Positions 23,694 through 31,699 of a stretch of DNA of 32,586 nucleotides are shown here, piece by piece (the first letter of the stretch is position 1; each line of letters starts with the position of its first letter). The DNA comes from Lachnospiraceae bacterium (lineage in GTDB: Bacteria > Bacillota > Clostridia > Lachnospirales > Lachnospiraceae), in the NCBI GenBank assembly GCA_009774215.1, contig VSNH01000022.1, forward strand, positions 1 to 32,586. Direction: 5' to 3'. The notes beneath the pieces were generated by a model, which saw only the letters and a program-made list of their open reading frames with translations, was not told where the DNA came from and did no database searches. The translations under genes and the position numbers were made by a program.

Positions 23694-24917
23694 ATGTACC
23701 AGGCGATTATCACAGACAGGGAAGCAGGACAGCGATTTGACAAGTATCTGCAGCGGATTCTGCCAAACGCGGGCAGCGGCTTTCTCCATAAAATGCTTCG
23801 AAAAAAGAATATCACCCTGAATGACAGGAAAGCGGACGGCAGCGAGAAGACTGTTGTCGGGGACTGTGTGAAGATTTTTTTTGCGCAGGAGACGCTTGAT
23901 AAGTTTATGGGGAAAACATCCGGACGACTTGTGGAAAATGAAAGTTCCATCAGTCAGGAGACGGTGGCGGCGGCCGGCTTTGTAGATAAATCAGGTCAAA
24001 TGACAGATCATGCTGTGGAGAACAAAGCCGATCGCAGTAAAAAAGCAGAACGAATAGCGGTCGCGGCATTCAGTGCAGCAACATACCGCCGGGCATACAG
24101 AATACTACCGGATATTCAGGTAATCTTTGAGAACGATCATATCATAATTGCGGATAAACCTGCGGGCATTCTGTCTCAGAAAGCAGAAAAAACGGATATT
24201 TCCCTGAATGAATGGCTGATCGGCTATCTTCTTGAAAAAGGGAATCTGTCCGAGTCAGATATTTCCTTTTATAAGCCTTCTGTCTGCAACCGGCTCGACC
24301 GAAACACAAGCGGTATGGTGCTCTGTGCAAAAACGCTTCAGGGAGCGCAGCTTCTAAGCACGATTTTAAAGGACAGAACCCTTCATAAATATTATCAGCT
24401 CTATGTAAAAGGGCATATTACGGAAGAACAGATGATCGAGGGGTATCTGGTCAAGGATGAGAAGAAAAACAAAGTGACGATACAGCCCGCTGATTCGCGG
24501 ATGTCTGGCGGCAGCCCGAAACAGTCTGCGGCAGAGAAACAATCCGAACCGTCAGACGGCCGCAGGATGCCGGAGAGAAAATCATCTGACAGGAATGGTT
24601 CTTTGATTCAGACCAAGTATAAACCGCTTCGTGTAGAACAGGATAAGACGCTTCTGGAGGTGGAACTGATCACGGGGAAACCCCACCAGATACGGGCGCA
24701 TCTGGCAAGTATCGGGCATCCGCTGCTTGGGGATTACAAGTATGGGGAACGGGCGTGGAACGAGAGATACCGAAAACAATTCGGGGTAAAGTCACAGCTA
24801 TTGCACGCTTACAAGGTGATATTTCCAACGCTGGACGCGCCTTTTGCGGATTTAAGTGAACGCACTTTTTTGTGTGAGCTGCCGGAGATTTTTGGGTGTG
24901 TCTCAAATTATATCTAG
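23694..24917 (+). CDS. RluA-family pseudouridine synthase with S4 domain
   Basis: This 407-residue rRNA/tRNA-modifying enzyme isomerises uridine in RNA. An N-terminal S4 RNA-binding domain (about 8-75: AGQRFDKYLQRILPN, then MLRKKNITLND) is followed by a linker and the RluA catalytic domain. The catalytic Asp202 lies in NRLDRNTSGMVLCAK, where the usual His of HRLD is Asn. KPHQIRAHLASIGHPLLGDYKYG is the second hallmark. A hydrophilic insertion of about 45 residues (Ser/Lys/Glu-rich, about 265-310) breaks the domain. ATG 23694 has AAGGAG at seven bases; longer frames lack this. Its last codons touch the inverted-repeat element at 24914. RluC/RluD-like is the best class; the exact target is unknown. 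Confidence 0.9.
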   Translation: MYQAIITDREAGQRFDKYLQRILPNAGSGFLHKMLRKKNITLNDRKADGSEKTVVGDCVKIFFAQETLDKFMGKTSGRLVENESSISQETVAAAGFVDKSGQMTDHAVENKADRSKKAERIAVAAFSAATYRRAYRILPDIQVIFENDHIIIADKPAGILSQKAEKTDISLNEWLIGYLLEKGNLSESDISFYKPSVCNRLDRNTSGMVLCAKTLQGAQLLSTILKDRTLHKYYQLYVKGHITEEQMIEGYLVKDEKKNKVTIQPADSRMSGGSPKQSAAEKQSEPSDGRRMPERKSSDRNGSLIQTKYKPLRVEQDKTLLEVELITGKPHQIRAHLASIGHPLLGDYKYGERAWNERYRKQFGVKSQLLHAYKVIFPTLDAPFADLSERTFLCELPEIFGCVSNYI

Positions 24918-25040
24918 GGAAGCGCTGATTAAATCAGCACTTCCTTAGAGCCTCCGGCGGATGCACACGGATTTGCAAAGGAATGTGCCGCTTCGCGGCG
25001 CAAATCCGGTGCGGGAAACGCTTTAATCAGCGTTTCCCTA
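24914..25040. mobile_element. MITE-like inverted-repeat element made of three hairpins
   Basis: The ends CTAGGGAAGCGCTGATTAAA (24914-24933) and TTTAATCAGCGTTTCCCTAG (25021-25040 approx.) are inverted with one mismatch. Each end is also a hairpin by itself: GGAAG-c-GCTGAT with ATCAGC-a-CTTCC on the left, and GGGAAACGCT/AGCGTTTCCC (25013-25038) on the right. The middle folds as CGGATTTGC (24968-24976) with GCAAATCCG (25000-25008), with an inner GCCGC/GCGGC. No coding capacity is present. It overlaps the stop of the pseudouridine synthase gene and may have removed the start of the next gene. A clear target duplication is not visible. Confidence 0.65.
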
Positions 25041-25060
25041 GGAAATGGGAGATAACTGCA

Positions 25061-25525
25061 TTGTTGACAAAACCGAAAAATGGCTGGAGTGATTTTCAGC
25101 TTGATCATACTTCTGTATATGGTCTCAGCTATCTGGATGATATCGCTTTTGAGTGGATTGACCAGGCGATACATGGGCTTGAGACAATGATGCCATTTTG
25201 TGTAAAAGGTTTTTTGGAGCCGGATCGATTTTTGTGTCTGGTAAGCTATTGGAACTGTCATATCGTTTGTGAAGATGACGAACGATCGCCATTGGCGCCC
25301 GAAGATATAACGAATGAGTACTCCCACACAAGCATGCTTCAGTTTTGTGAATACCTCTATGCGGACGTCAGCGAAAATGTGGAAGAGTGGAGTCAATTTG
25401 TAGACTATGGGGACAATACAGATTTCTGTTCAAAAAAGAAACTGCTCACGGAGAAACTGGAAAAGCTGGAAGAATTAATTAACAAGCGCAGAGAATGGTT
25501 CGGGGAGGACAGGTGCTTTCTTTAA
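25061..25525 (+). CDS. Small acidic protein, possible 5'-truncated gene (immunity-like)
   Basis: The frame is open from inside the inverted-repeat element (24983), but that N-terminal part is encoded by repeat DNA. The best native start is TTG 25061, eight bases after GGGAGA, giving 154 residues; there is no ATG near it. The product (GWSDFQLDHTSVYGLSYLDD at the start) is acidic, Trp-rich and soluble, and ends with a charged helix. The look is that of small immunity-type proteins of polymorphic toxin loci, but no toxin gene is nearby and I cannot name a family. The gene may be a relic whose 5' end was lost to the element. Confidence 0.6.
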   Translation: MLTKPKNGWSDFQLDHTSVYGLSYLDDIAFEWIDQAIHGLETMMPFCVKGFLEPDRFLCLVSYWNCHIVCEDDERSPLAPEDITNEYSHTSMLQFCEYLYADVSENVEEWSQFVDYGDNTDFCSKKKLLTEKLEKLEELINKRREWFGEDRCFL

Positions 25526-25547
25526 AGCCAAGGCAGAACATTTGTTC

Positions 25548-25576
25548 TTGCTAATTTCCTGCCGTGGATGTATAAT
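25548..25576 (+). promoter_or_regulatory. Sigma-A promoter of recU
   Basis: TTGCTA (25548-25553), a 17-base spacer and a perfect TATAAT (25571-25576) place the start near 25583, about 38 bases before recU. Confidence 0.7.
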
Positions 25577-25620
25577 AGAATGAAAAGAACAAGTGCGAAA
25601 CGTTTTGAACGAGGATTGCG

Positions 25621-26157
25621 ATGGCGACATGGAACTCCCGCGGGCTGCGCGGCTCCACTTTGGAGGATCTGATCAACCGTACAAATGAAAAATATCTGGA
25701 AAACGGGCTGGCGCTGATCCAGAAAGTGCCCACGCCCATTACCCCCATCAATATCGACAAGGACAGCCGCCATATCACGCTCGCTTACTTTGACCAGAAG
25801 AGCACGGTGGATTACATCGGCGCGGTGCAGGGGATTCCCGTTTGCTTTGACGCCAAGGAATGCGCGGCTGACACCTTCGCGCTTCAAAACATCCATGAGC
25901 ATCAGGTAGAATTTATGGGACAGTTCGAGAAGCAGAAAGGGATCGCGTTCTTTCTTATTTATTATTCCCACAAGGATCTCTTTTACTATCTGCCTTATGA
26001 AATGCTGCGCTACTTCTGGGACCGGGCGAAGGAGGGCGGGCGGAAGAGCTTCCGTTTTGACGAGCTGAACCCGGCGTATGTACTGCCGAAGAAGCACGGG
26101 GTTCTCGTGCCTTATCTGGATATGATACAAAAGGATCTGGAGGACCGGGTGGAGTAG
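25621..26157 (+). CDS. recU: Holliday junction resolvase RecU
   Basis: RecU cuts Holliday junctions in recombinational repair and chromosome segregation in Bacillota. The 178-residue protein has the family start NSRGLRGSTLEDLINRTNEKY, the stretch LIQKVPTPITP, and a PD-(D/E)XK active site with Asp64 (STVDYIG) and FDAKE (Asp77, Lys79). Many homologues have Glu where Asp77 stands. It is about 20 residues shorter than Bacillus RecU at the N-terminus, as is common in clostridial forms. GAGGA sits five bases before the ATG. It has its own promoter; no penicillin-binding protein gene follows, unlike in Bacillus. Confidence 0.93.
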   Translation: MATWNSRGLRGSTLEDLINRTNEKYLENGLALIQKVPTPITPINIDKDSRHITLAYFDQKSTVDYIGAVQGIPVCFDAKECAADTFALQNIHEHQVEFMGQFEKQKGIAFFLIYYSHKDLFYYLPYEMLRYFWDRAKEGGRKSFRFDELNPAYVLPKKHGVLVPYLDMIQKDLEDRVE

Positions 26158-26296
26158 TGCGACGGGCTGGTGTTAAGCCAGGATGGCGTGGACTATCCGT
26201 ATGACCATTTTGACAGTATGCACTTTGACTTCATTTGCAGATGCGAGAGCGACGAATGACCGGAATAAGGTAAAAACATGGCTCAAGGAGATAAAT

Positions 26297-27178
26297 ATGA
26301 AAAGAGCAAATATACATACATCGGCTGCGATAATCTTATCAGCGGCAATTCTATTTACGGGCTGCGGCGCTAATACAGGCGGCACCACGGAAAAGCTGCA
26401 GATAGAGCCGATTACGGATGCGGATGAAAATGCGGTGCAGACGGATACGCCAACGGGAAATGAGACAGAAGAAACAGAGGACAAGGCTGTGGCAGCCGAA
26501 AACAGTGTAACAGAAGAAAATGAGGCTAGCACAGATACGACAGAAGAAACGGACATAACGGAACAGCCGGAAACGCCAGCCGACGGAACAGCTGTCTATA
26601 AGGATGTGCTTTCGCAGTACCGGGATATGGTGCAGCATGATTTTTACAAGGAGTTTCTGGATTCTGACGACTACGAGAGTCATTTTGGGAAGGATATCGG
26701 CATCGAAATCCGTGCCCACAGGCAGGGTATCTTTTATGCGCTTTATGATATAGACGGAAATGGGACAGAGGAGCTTATCATAGCCGGTGAAGAAGGCGAC
26801 ATCGGTGTGTCGAACCCCGCTTTTGCCCCTTGGAACTATGATTTATACAGTTATGATGGAAGCAAGGTGGTTTCTGTCTTTCCGGAAATGGAGTTCGGGT
26901 ATCGGACGAATTTTTCCCTTTATGACAACGGTGTGATAGGTGTATCTTACAGCGGAAGCGCAGCAGAATCTGGCACTGATTTTTACAAAATAGGCAGTGA
27001 CGGCATCACGCCCGAATTATTGGATTCTTTTTCTGTGGTCTGGCAGCTGGAGGGAGAGGAACCGAAAGCCTCCTATTATCAAAAAGATAAAGAAATTACC
27101 GAGGAGGCGTACAAAGACTGTCTGCAAGACTACGAAACGCCTCTTCCAGAAGAACTGAGCTGGCAAGAGATTTACTAG
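26297..27178 (+). CDS. Secreted lipoprotein, 293 aa
   Basis: The product begins with a lipoprotein signal (MKRANIHTSAAIILSAAIL) and the lipobox LFTGC, with lipidated Cys23. Residues 24-105 are Thr/Glu-rich and disordered, a linker through the cell wall. The folded part (about 110-293) contains YDIDGNGTEELIIAG, a calcium-binding-like loop of the kind seen in EF-hand/VCBS-type extracellular domains. The ligand or role is unknown. ATG 26297 has AAGGAG six bases upstream; the longer frame from 26183 would place the signal peptide inside and is wrong. It lies between recU and the histidine promoter. Confidence 0.88.
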   Translation: MKRANIHTSAAIILSAAILFTGCGANTGGTTEKLQIEPITDADENAVQTDTPTGNETEETEDKAVAAENSVTEENEASTDTTEETDITEQPETPADGTAVYKDVLSQYRDMVQHDFYKEFLDSDDYESHFGKDIGIEIRAHRQGIFYALYDIDGNGTEELIIAGEEGDIGVSNPAFAPWNYDLYSYDGSKVVSVFPEMEFGYRTNFSLYDNGVIGVSYSGSAAESGTDFYKIGSDGITPELLDSFSVVWQLEGEEPKASYYQKDKEITEEAYKDCLQDYETPLPEELSWQEIY

Positions 27179-27183
27179 ACTGA

Positions 27184-27212
27184 TTGACAAATAGGTAAAA
27201 TTAGCATATAGT
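27184..27212 (+). promoter_or_regulatory. Promoter of the histidine cluster
   Basis: TTGACA (27184-27189), a 17-base spacer and TATAGT (27207-27212) match the housekeeping consensus in 11 of 12 positions. The start would be near 27219. Confidence 0.85.
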
Positions 27213-27226
27213 GTAATGAGTTTGGC

Positions 27227-27244
27227 TCGCTAATAAATTAGCGA
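27227..27244. promoter_or_regulatory. Palindromic operator or leader hairpin before hisZ
   Basis: TCGCTAAT-AA-ATTAGCGA is a perfect 8-base inverted repeat starting about eight bases after the predicted transcription start. A repressor bound here would block the promoter. A TrpR/YerC-type histidine repressor, known in Clostridia, is a candidate, but I cannot confirm its motif. Confidence 0.55.
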
Positions 27245-27277
27245 ATTAGTACTTTAAAGCGTTAAATTGGAGGACGT

Positions 27278-28396
27278 ATGAGCAAAAAATTAGTACATAC
27301 GCCGGAAGGCGTGCGGGATATTTACGGGGAAGAGAAGGCGAAAAAGACGGCGGTGGAGCGGCTTTTGCATGAAAAGATCACGGGCTATGGCTATCGGGAC
27401 ATCCAGACCCCGACCTTTGAATTTTTCGACGTTTTTTCCAAGGAAGTGGGGACGACGCCGTCCAGAGAGCTTTATAAGTTCTTTGACAAAGAGGGCAATA
27501 CGCTGGTTCTCCGCCCGGACTTTACGCCGTCCATCGCAAGGTGCGCCGCCAAGTATTTTATGGACGAGGACGTGCCGATCCGATTCTGCTATCAGGGGAA
27601 CACCTTTACCAATACTTCGCAGCTGCAAGGCAAGCTTAAGGAAGTAACCCAGATGGGGGCTGAGCTGATCGGCGACGGCTCCGTGCAGGCAGATGCGGAG
27701 ATGATCGCCATGACGATCGAAGCGCTCTATCATGCGGGATTGTCCGATTTCCAGTTAAGTGTCGGCAATCTGGAATATTTCAAGGGCATCTGCGCGGAGG
27801 CGGGACTTGACGAGGATACGGAGCTGGAGCTGCGAGAGTTTATCTCCGGCAAAAACTATTTCGGCGCGGAGGAGCTGCTTGACCGCATCGGCGTGCATAA
27901 AAAGGATAAAGAACTGCTTCTCAAAGTAAGCGATCTGTTCGGAACGGTCTCCATTCTGGAGGACGCGAAAAAGGCAGTCTCCAACAAGCGGTCCAGACAC
28001 GCCATCGAGCGGCTTGAGAAGGTGTATCGGACGCTTGTCGATTACGGGGTGGAAAAGTATGTTTCCTTTGACCTAGGAATGCTCAGCAAGTATAATTACT
28101 ATACGGGCATCATTTTCAAGGGCTACACCTACGGCGTGGGCGACGCGATTGTGAAAGGCGGGCGCTATGACAGTCTGCTCGGACGATTCGGCAAAGAGGC
28201 TGCCGCCATCGGCTTTGTGATTGTCGTGGACGATCTTCTTGCCGCCATGGAACGGCAGAATGTGATCATTTCGGGAATAGAGGAGCCTGTGAAACTTTAT
28301 TATACGGAAGAAACTTTTAAGGAAAAGCTGATGGAGGCTAAGCATATGCGGTCGTCCGGGAAGAAAGTGGAACTGCTTCCCCAGAGTGAGAAGTAA
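27278..28396 (+). CDS. hisZ: ATP phosphoribosyltransferase regulatory subunit
   Basis: HisZ is a catalytically dead histidyl-tRNA synthetase relative that forms a complex with short HisG and makes it sensitive to histidine. The 372-residue protein keeps the class II synthetase core: TPEGVRDIYGEE near the start, TLVLRPDFTPSIAR (motif 2 like) and YYTGIIFKGYT. It lacks the anticodon-binding domain. TTGGAGG is nine bases before the ATG. It is first in the his cluster, with hisG 124 bases downstream. Its last codons (SEK and TAA) lie inside repeat copy C, so the original C-terminus may have been changed by the repeat. Confidence 0.93.
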   Translation: MSKKLVHTPEGVRDIYGEEKAKKTAVERLLHEKITGYGYRDIQTPTFEFFDVFSKEVGTTPSRELYKFFDKEGNTLVLRPDFTPSIARCAAKYFMDEDVPIRFCYQGNTFTNTSQLQGKLKEVTQMGAELIGDGSVQADAEMIAMTIEALYHAGLSDFQLSVGNLEYFKGICAEAGLDEDTELELREFISGKNYFGAEELLDRIGVHKKDKELLLKVSDLFGTVSILEDAKKAVSNKRSRHAIERLEKVYRTLVDYGVEKYVSFDLGMLSKYNYYTGIIFKGYTYGVGDAIVKGGRYDSLLGRFGKEAAAIGFVIVVDDLLAAMERQNVIISGIEEPVKLYYTEETFKEKLMEAKHMRSSGKKVELLPQSEK

Positions 28397-28477
28397 TTCT
28401 AATGATGTCCCGCCATAGGGCGGAACGCCAAGAATTTCTAAGTCTCACTCGAGAGAATGTCTGAAAAGCGGCATTCT
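28384..28477. repeat. Modular hairpin repeat, copy C
   Basis: GAGTGAGA (28384-28391) and AGTAATTCT (28392-28400) pair with AGAATTTCT (28431-28439), the AAG bulge (28440-28442) and TCTCACTC (28443-28450). There is one mismatch in 17 pairs, although the sequence differs from that of copies A and D. The inner module TCCCGCC-ATA-GGGCGGA is shared with copy B. The second hairpin is GAGAATG/CATTCTC (28452-28477). The hisZ stop codon is inside the left arm. No right-end motif is present. Confidence 0.8.
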
Positions 28478-28520
28478 CTGAATATAAGATAAATATAGAA
28501 AAAAGAGAGCGTACTTGAAA

Positions 28521-29165
28521 ATGAGTGAAGAGAGATATCTGACATTCGCCCTTGGGAAAGGGCGTCTTGCCAATAAAACAATGGAGCTTCTGGAGAAAAT
28601 CGGCATTACCTGCGAGGAGATGAAGGATAAGGATTCCCGTAAGCTGATTTTTGTAAATGAAGAATTGAAACTGAAATTTTTCCTGTCAAAAGGACCGGAT
28701 GTGCCTACCTATGTGGAGTATGGCGCTGCGGACATCGGCGTGGTTGGCAAAGACACAATCATGGAGGAAAACAGGCGCGTCTATGAGGTGCTCGATCTTG
28801 GTTACGGCAAATGCCGGATGTGCGTCTGCGGACCGGCCGGAGCCAGAGAGCTTCTGCAGCACCACGAGATGATACGGGTCGCCAGCAAATATCCCAATAT
28901 CGCCAAGGACTATTTTTATAATAAAAAGCATCAGACCGTGGATATCATCAAGCTGAACGGTTCCGTGGAGCTGGGACCGATTGTGAAGCTTGCCGATGTA
29001 ATTGTGGATATCGTGGAAACCGGGTCCACGTTGAGAGAAAACGGACTTGAGGTGCTGGAGGAAATCTGCCCGCTGTCCGCAAGAATGATTGTCAATCAGG
29101 TGAGTATGCAGATGGAGCCGGAGCGGATTAAAAAGCTGATCGCGGATCTGAAAAGCCATCTGTAG
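28521..29165 (+). CDS. hisG: ATP phosphoribosyltransferase, short form
   Basis: HisG joins ATP and phosphoribosyl pyrophosphate, the first step of histidine synthesis. At 214 residues it is the short form that needs HisZ, which is encoded just upstream. Family motifs are LTFALGKGRLANKTMELLEK at the start, VEYGAADIGVVGKDTIME, and the phosphoribosyl-binding DIVETGSTLRENGLEVLE near residue 170. The regulatory C-terminal domain of long HisG is absent. ATG 28521 lies about 11 bases after AGAGAG; a TTG at 28515 is in frame. Repeat copy C separates it from hisZ. Confidence 0.95.
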   Translation: MSEERYLTFALGKGRLANKTMELLEKIGITCEEMKDKDSRKLIFVNEELKLKFFLSKGPDVPTYVEYGAADIGVVGKDTIMEENRRVYEVLDLGYGKCRMCVCGPAGARELLQHHEMIRVASKYPNIAKDYFYNKKHQTVDIIKLNGSVELGPIVKLADVIVDIVETGSTLRENGLEVLEEICPLSARMIVNQVSMQMEPERIKKLIADLKSHL

Positions 29166-29191
29166 CCTGTGTCAGACAGTATAAAATCCGG

Positions 29192-29214
29192 GCCGGTGCA
29201 GATTCGGTACCGGC
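29192..29214 (+). terminator. Weak hairpin after hisG
   Basis: GCCGGT (29192-29197) pairs with ACCGGC (29209-29214), with a TTTTT run about ten bases later. It may attenuate transcription between hisG and the SIMPL gene. Confidence 0.35.
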
Positions 29215-29280
29215 TGAATGAGTGTTTTTGCCTTTCTTGAAAAAGGCGCCATAAAATATATCTCCGGGAGGATGACAACA

Positions 29281-30057
29281 ATGGAAAATGACAGAAAGGG
29301 TTTTCAAATGAAAGAATTTAAGGGAATTATCATCGCACTGATTGCGGGGGCGTGCGCCATCGCATGTGTCACTATTTTTTCACAAAACATTGTAAATTAC
29401 AAGAAAACTTCCGGCAGTGAAGGATTGTCGGCAACCGGCTCCGCGAACTGTGACTTCGAGGCGGACTTAATCGTTTGGCGGGGCAGTTTCTCCGGGCAGG
29501 GAGCCACCACGCAGGACGCATACCGCTCCATAAAAAAGGATGCGGAGCTTGTCCGTAAATATTTGGTGGACAGCGGCGTGAAGGAAGATGAGATGGTATT
29601 CAGCTCCGTCACCATCAACGCCCGTTGGGAATCGGAGTACAACGAAAATGGCGATCGGATACGGGATTACATTGACGGCTACGACCTTTACCAGAATGTG
29701 TCTATCACCTCGACAGACATTGATAAGATCGAAGGCATTTCCCGGGATATCTCCGGGCTGATTGAGTCCGGCGTGCAGTTTGCCTCTGAGGAGCCGGAGT
29801 ATTACTACACCAAGCTGGACGAACTGAAGCTTGATTTGATCAAGGAGGCAACGGAGAATGCAAAAAATAGGATTGACCTGATGGCGCAGGGAACCGGGGC
29901 AACGGTAGGTGAGCTTTTAAACGCCAATCTGGGCGTTTTCCAAATCACCGCGCAGAACAGCAACACCGAATACAGCTATGGCGGCTACTTTGACACCAGC
30001 TCCCGGAAGAAGACCGCGTCTATTACAGTCCGTTTGAACTACAGTATCGTAAACTGA
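29281..30057 (+). CDS. SIMPL domain (DUF541) protein within the his cluster
   Basis: The 258-residue product has one membrane anchor (about 11-36, FKGIIIALIAGACAIACVTIF) followed by an extracytoplasmic SIMPL domain. The features of that family are an early beta-strand (ATGSANCDFEADLIVWRGSFS), long helices and a repeated SVTIN/SITV strand pattern. SIMPL proteins of bacteria are envelope proteins of largely unknown function. ATG 29281 is nine bases after GGGAGG; the in-frame ATG at 29272 touches that site and is less likely. Its position between hisG and hisD has no known link to histidine synthesis. Confidence 0.87.
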   Translation: MENDRKGFQMKEFKGIIIALIAGACAIACVTIFSQNIVNYKKTSGSEGLSATGSANCDFEADLIVWRGSFSGQGATTQDAYRSIKKDAELVRKYLVDSGVKEDEMVFSSVTINARWESEYNENGDRIRDYIDGYDLYQNVSITSTDIDKIEGISRDISGLIESGVQFASEEPEYYYTKLDELKLDLIKEATENAKNRIDLMAQGTGATVGELLNANLGVFQITAQNSNTEYSYGGYFDTSSRKKTASITVRLNYSIVN

Positions 30058-30195
30058 GCGGTTTCCGGACACGATAAGGATACCATGCGCGAAATGGACG
30101 CTCAAAGTGTTCGCTAAATTTATTATTGATATCTGCCGCATAGCATCAATTTGCGTGATAAAATAACATAGGAAAGTGGGAGAAATTGTAACAAT

Positions 30196-31503
30196 ATGAA
30201 AACAGTACGTTTGACAAAGGATTCACAGCGGAATCTTCTCGACAGTCTCTTAAAGAGGAGTCCCAACAATTACGGACAGTATGAGTCCGTGGTGGCGGAT
30301 ATCATTGCAAATGTCCGTGAAAAAGGTGACAAGGCGGTTCTTGACTACACAAGTCAATTTGATAAATGGAACTGTACCGCAGAAAATATCCGTGTGACCG
30401 ATGCGGAAATTGAGAAAGCCTTTGCAGAGGCGGATGCCGAGTTTGTCGCAGTGATGGAAAAATCGGCGGCAAATATCCGCGCATTTCACCGTAAACAGTT
30501 GAAAAACAGCTGGATTGACACCAGGCCCGACGGTTCCATTCTGGGACAGCGTATTTTGCCGATCGCCGTTTCAGGCGTCTATGTGCCTGGCGGCAAAGCC
30601 GCCTATCCAAGCAGTGTGCTGATGAATGTGATTCCCGCCAAGGTGGCGGGTGTGGAACGGATTGTGATGACAACCCCCGCGGGAGCAGGCGGCAAGGTCA
30701 ATCCGGGCACATTAGTGGCGGCTAAAATTGCGGGTGTTGATGAAATCTACAAGGTGGGCGGCGCGCAGGCCATCGCAGCTATGGCTTTTGGCACGGAGAG
30801 CATCCCGAAAGTGGACAAGATCACGGGGCCCGGCAACATTTTTGTGGCGCTTGCAAAGAAAGCCTGCTTCGGCTATGTCAGCATCGACTCCATTGCGGGA
30901 CCAAGCGAGATCCTTGTGATTGCGGATGAAACCGCCAATCCCCGCTATGTGGCGGCGGACTTGCTCTCCCAGGCAGAGCATGACGAGCTGGCAAGCGCGA
31001 TCCTGATCACCACGGACGAGAATGTGGCAAAAGAGGTAGAGCAGCAGATCGAGGTTTTTTTGCAGGAACTGTCCCGGGCGGATATTATTCAGAAATCTTT
31101 GGATAACTACGGCTATATCCTGCTGGCGGATTCCATGGACAGCGCGGTGGAGGCGGCGAACGCCATCGCCTCAGAGCATTTGGAAATCTTGACGAAAGAC
31201 CCCTATCAGGTGATGACAAAGATCAGGAACGCGGGTGCGATTTTCCTTGGCGAATACTCTTCGGAGCCTTTGGGAGACTATTATGCGGGACCGAACCACA
31301 TACTGCCGACAAATGGCACGGCGCGGTTTTTCTCCCCCTTAAATGTGGACGATTTTATGAAAAAGACCAGTCTGATCTCTTATTCGAGGGAAGCCTTGGA
31401 ACAGGCGCATAAGGATATTGAACTGTTTGCCGAGAAGGAAGGGCTTACCGCCCACGCGAATTCTATCCGGGTGCGGTTTCAATCATGCGAAAAGTACTTC
31501 TAA
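30196..31503 (+). CDS. hisD: Histidinol dehydrogenase
   Basis: HisD oxidises histidinol twice with NAD to histidine, the last step of the pathway. The 435-residue length is typical. The signature GGAQAIAAMAFGTESIPKVD leading into KITGPGNIFVALAKK is present, as are IDSIAGPSEILVIAD, LLSQAEHD (zinc-site region) and EHLEILTKDP. GGGAGA lies about twelve bases before the ATG. The last residues SCEKYF and the stop are encoded by the left arm of repeat copy D; the usual end of the protein would be a few residues after ANSIRVRF. The gene lies 138 bases after the SIMPL gene. Confidence 0.95.
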   Translation: MKTVRLTKDSQRNLLDSLLKRSPNNYGQYESVVADIIANVREKGDKAVLDYTSQFDKWNCTAENIRVTDAEIEKAFAEADAEFVAVMEKSAANIRAFHRKQLKNSWIDTRPDGSILGQRILPIAVSGVYVPGGKAAYPSSVLMNVIPAKVAGVERIVMTTPAGAGGKVNPGTLVAAKIAGVDEIYKVGGAQAIAAMAFGTESIPKVDKITGPGNIFVALAKKACFGYVSIDSIAGPSEILVIADETANPRYVAADLLSQAEHDELASAILITTDENVAKEVEQQIEVFLQELSRADIIQKSLDNYGYILLADSMDSAVEAANAIASEHLEILTKDPYQVMTKIRNAGAIFLGEYSSEPLGDYYAGPNHILPTNGTARFFSPLNVDDFMKKTSLISYSREALEQAHKDIELFAEKEGLTAHANSIRVRFQSCEKYF

Positions 31504-31660
31504 AGCTCAGCAGCAGAGGCTGCATCGCAAAGTCAGCAAAGCTGACTTGGAAGTACTAAGTTTCGCATAAGAGAATGCCAAAAAGCGGCATTCTCTAGGA
31601 CGAGCCTGCTCGTCCGTTGATTGTGAGTCACAGCCAAGTCGTGACATGGCGGTTAGTGTT
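31485..31660. repeat. Modular hairpin repeat, copy D
   Basis: ATGCGAAA and AGTACTTCT (31485-31501) pair with GGAAGTACT (31549-31557), AAG (31558-31560) and TTTCGCAT (31561-31568). Inside are a CAGC/GCTG module and AAGTCAGC/GCTGACTT. AGAGAATGCC/GGCATTCTCT (31570-31596) is perfect. A further GGACGAGC/GCTCGTCC hairpin and the right-end motif GTGACATGGCGGTTAGTGTT (31641-31660) complete it. This is the most complete copy, and it carries the hisD stop codon in its left arm. Confidence 0.85.
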
Positions 31661-31699
31661 AAAAGAAAATAACAGGAAAAATGTCAGAAGGAGATTGTC

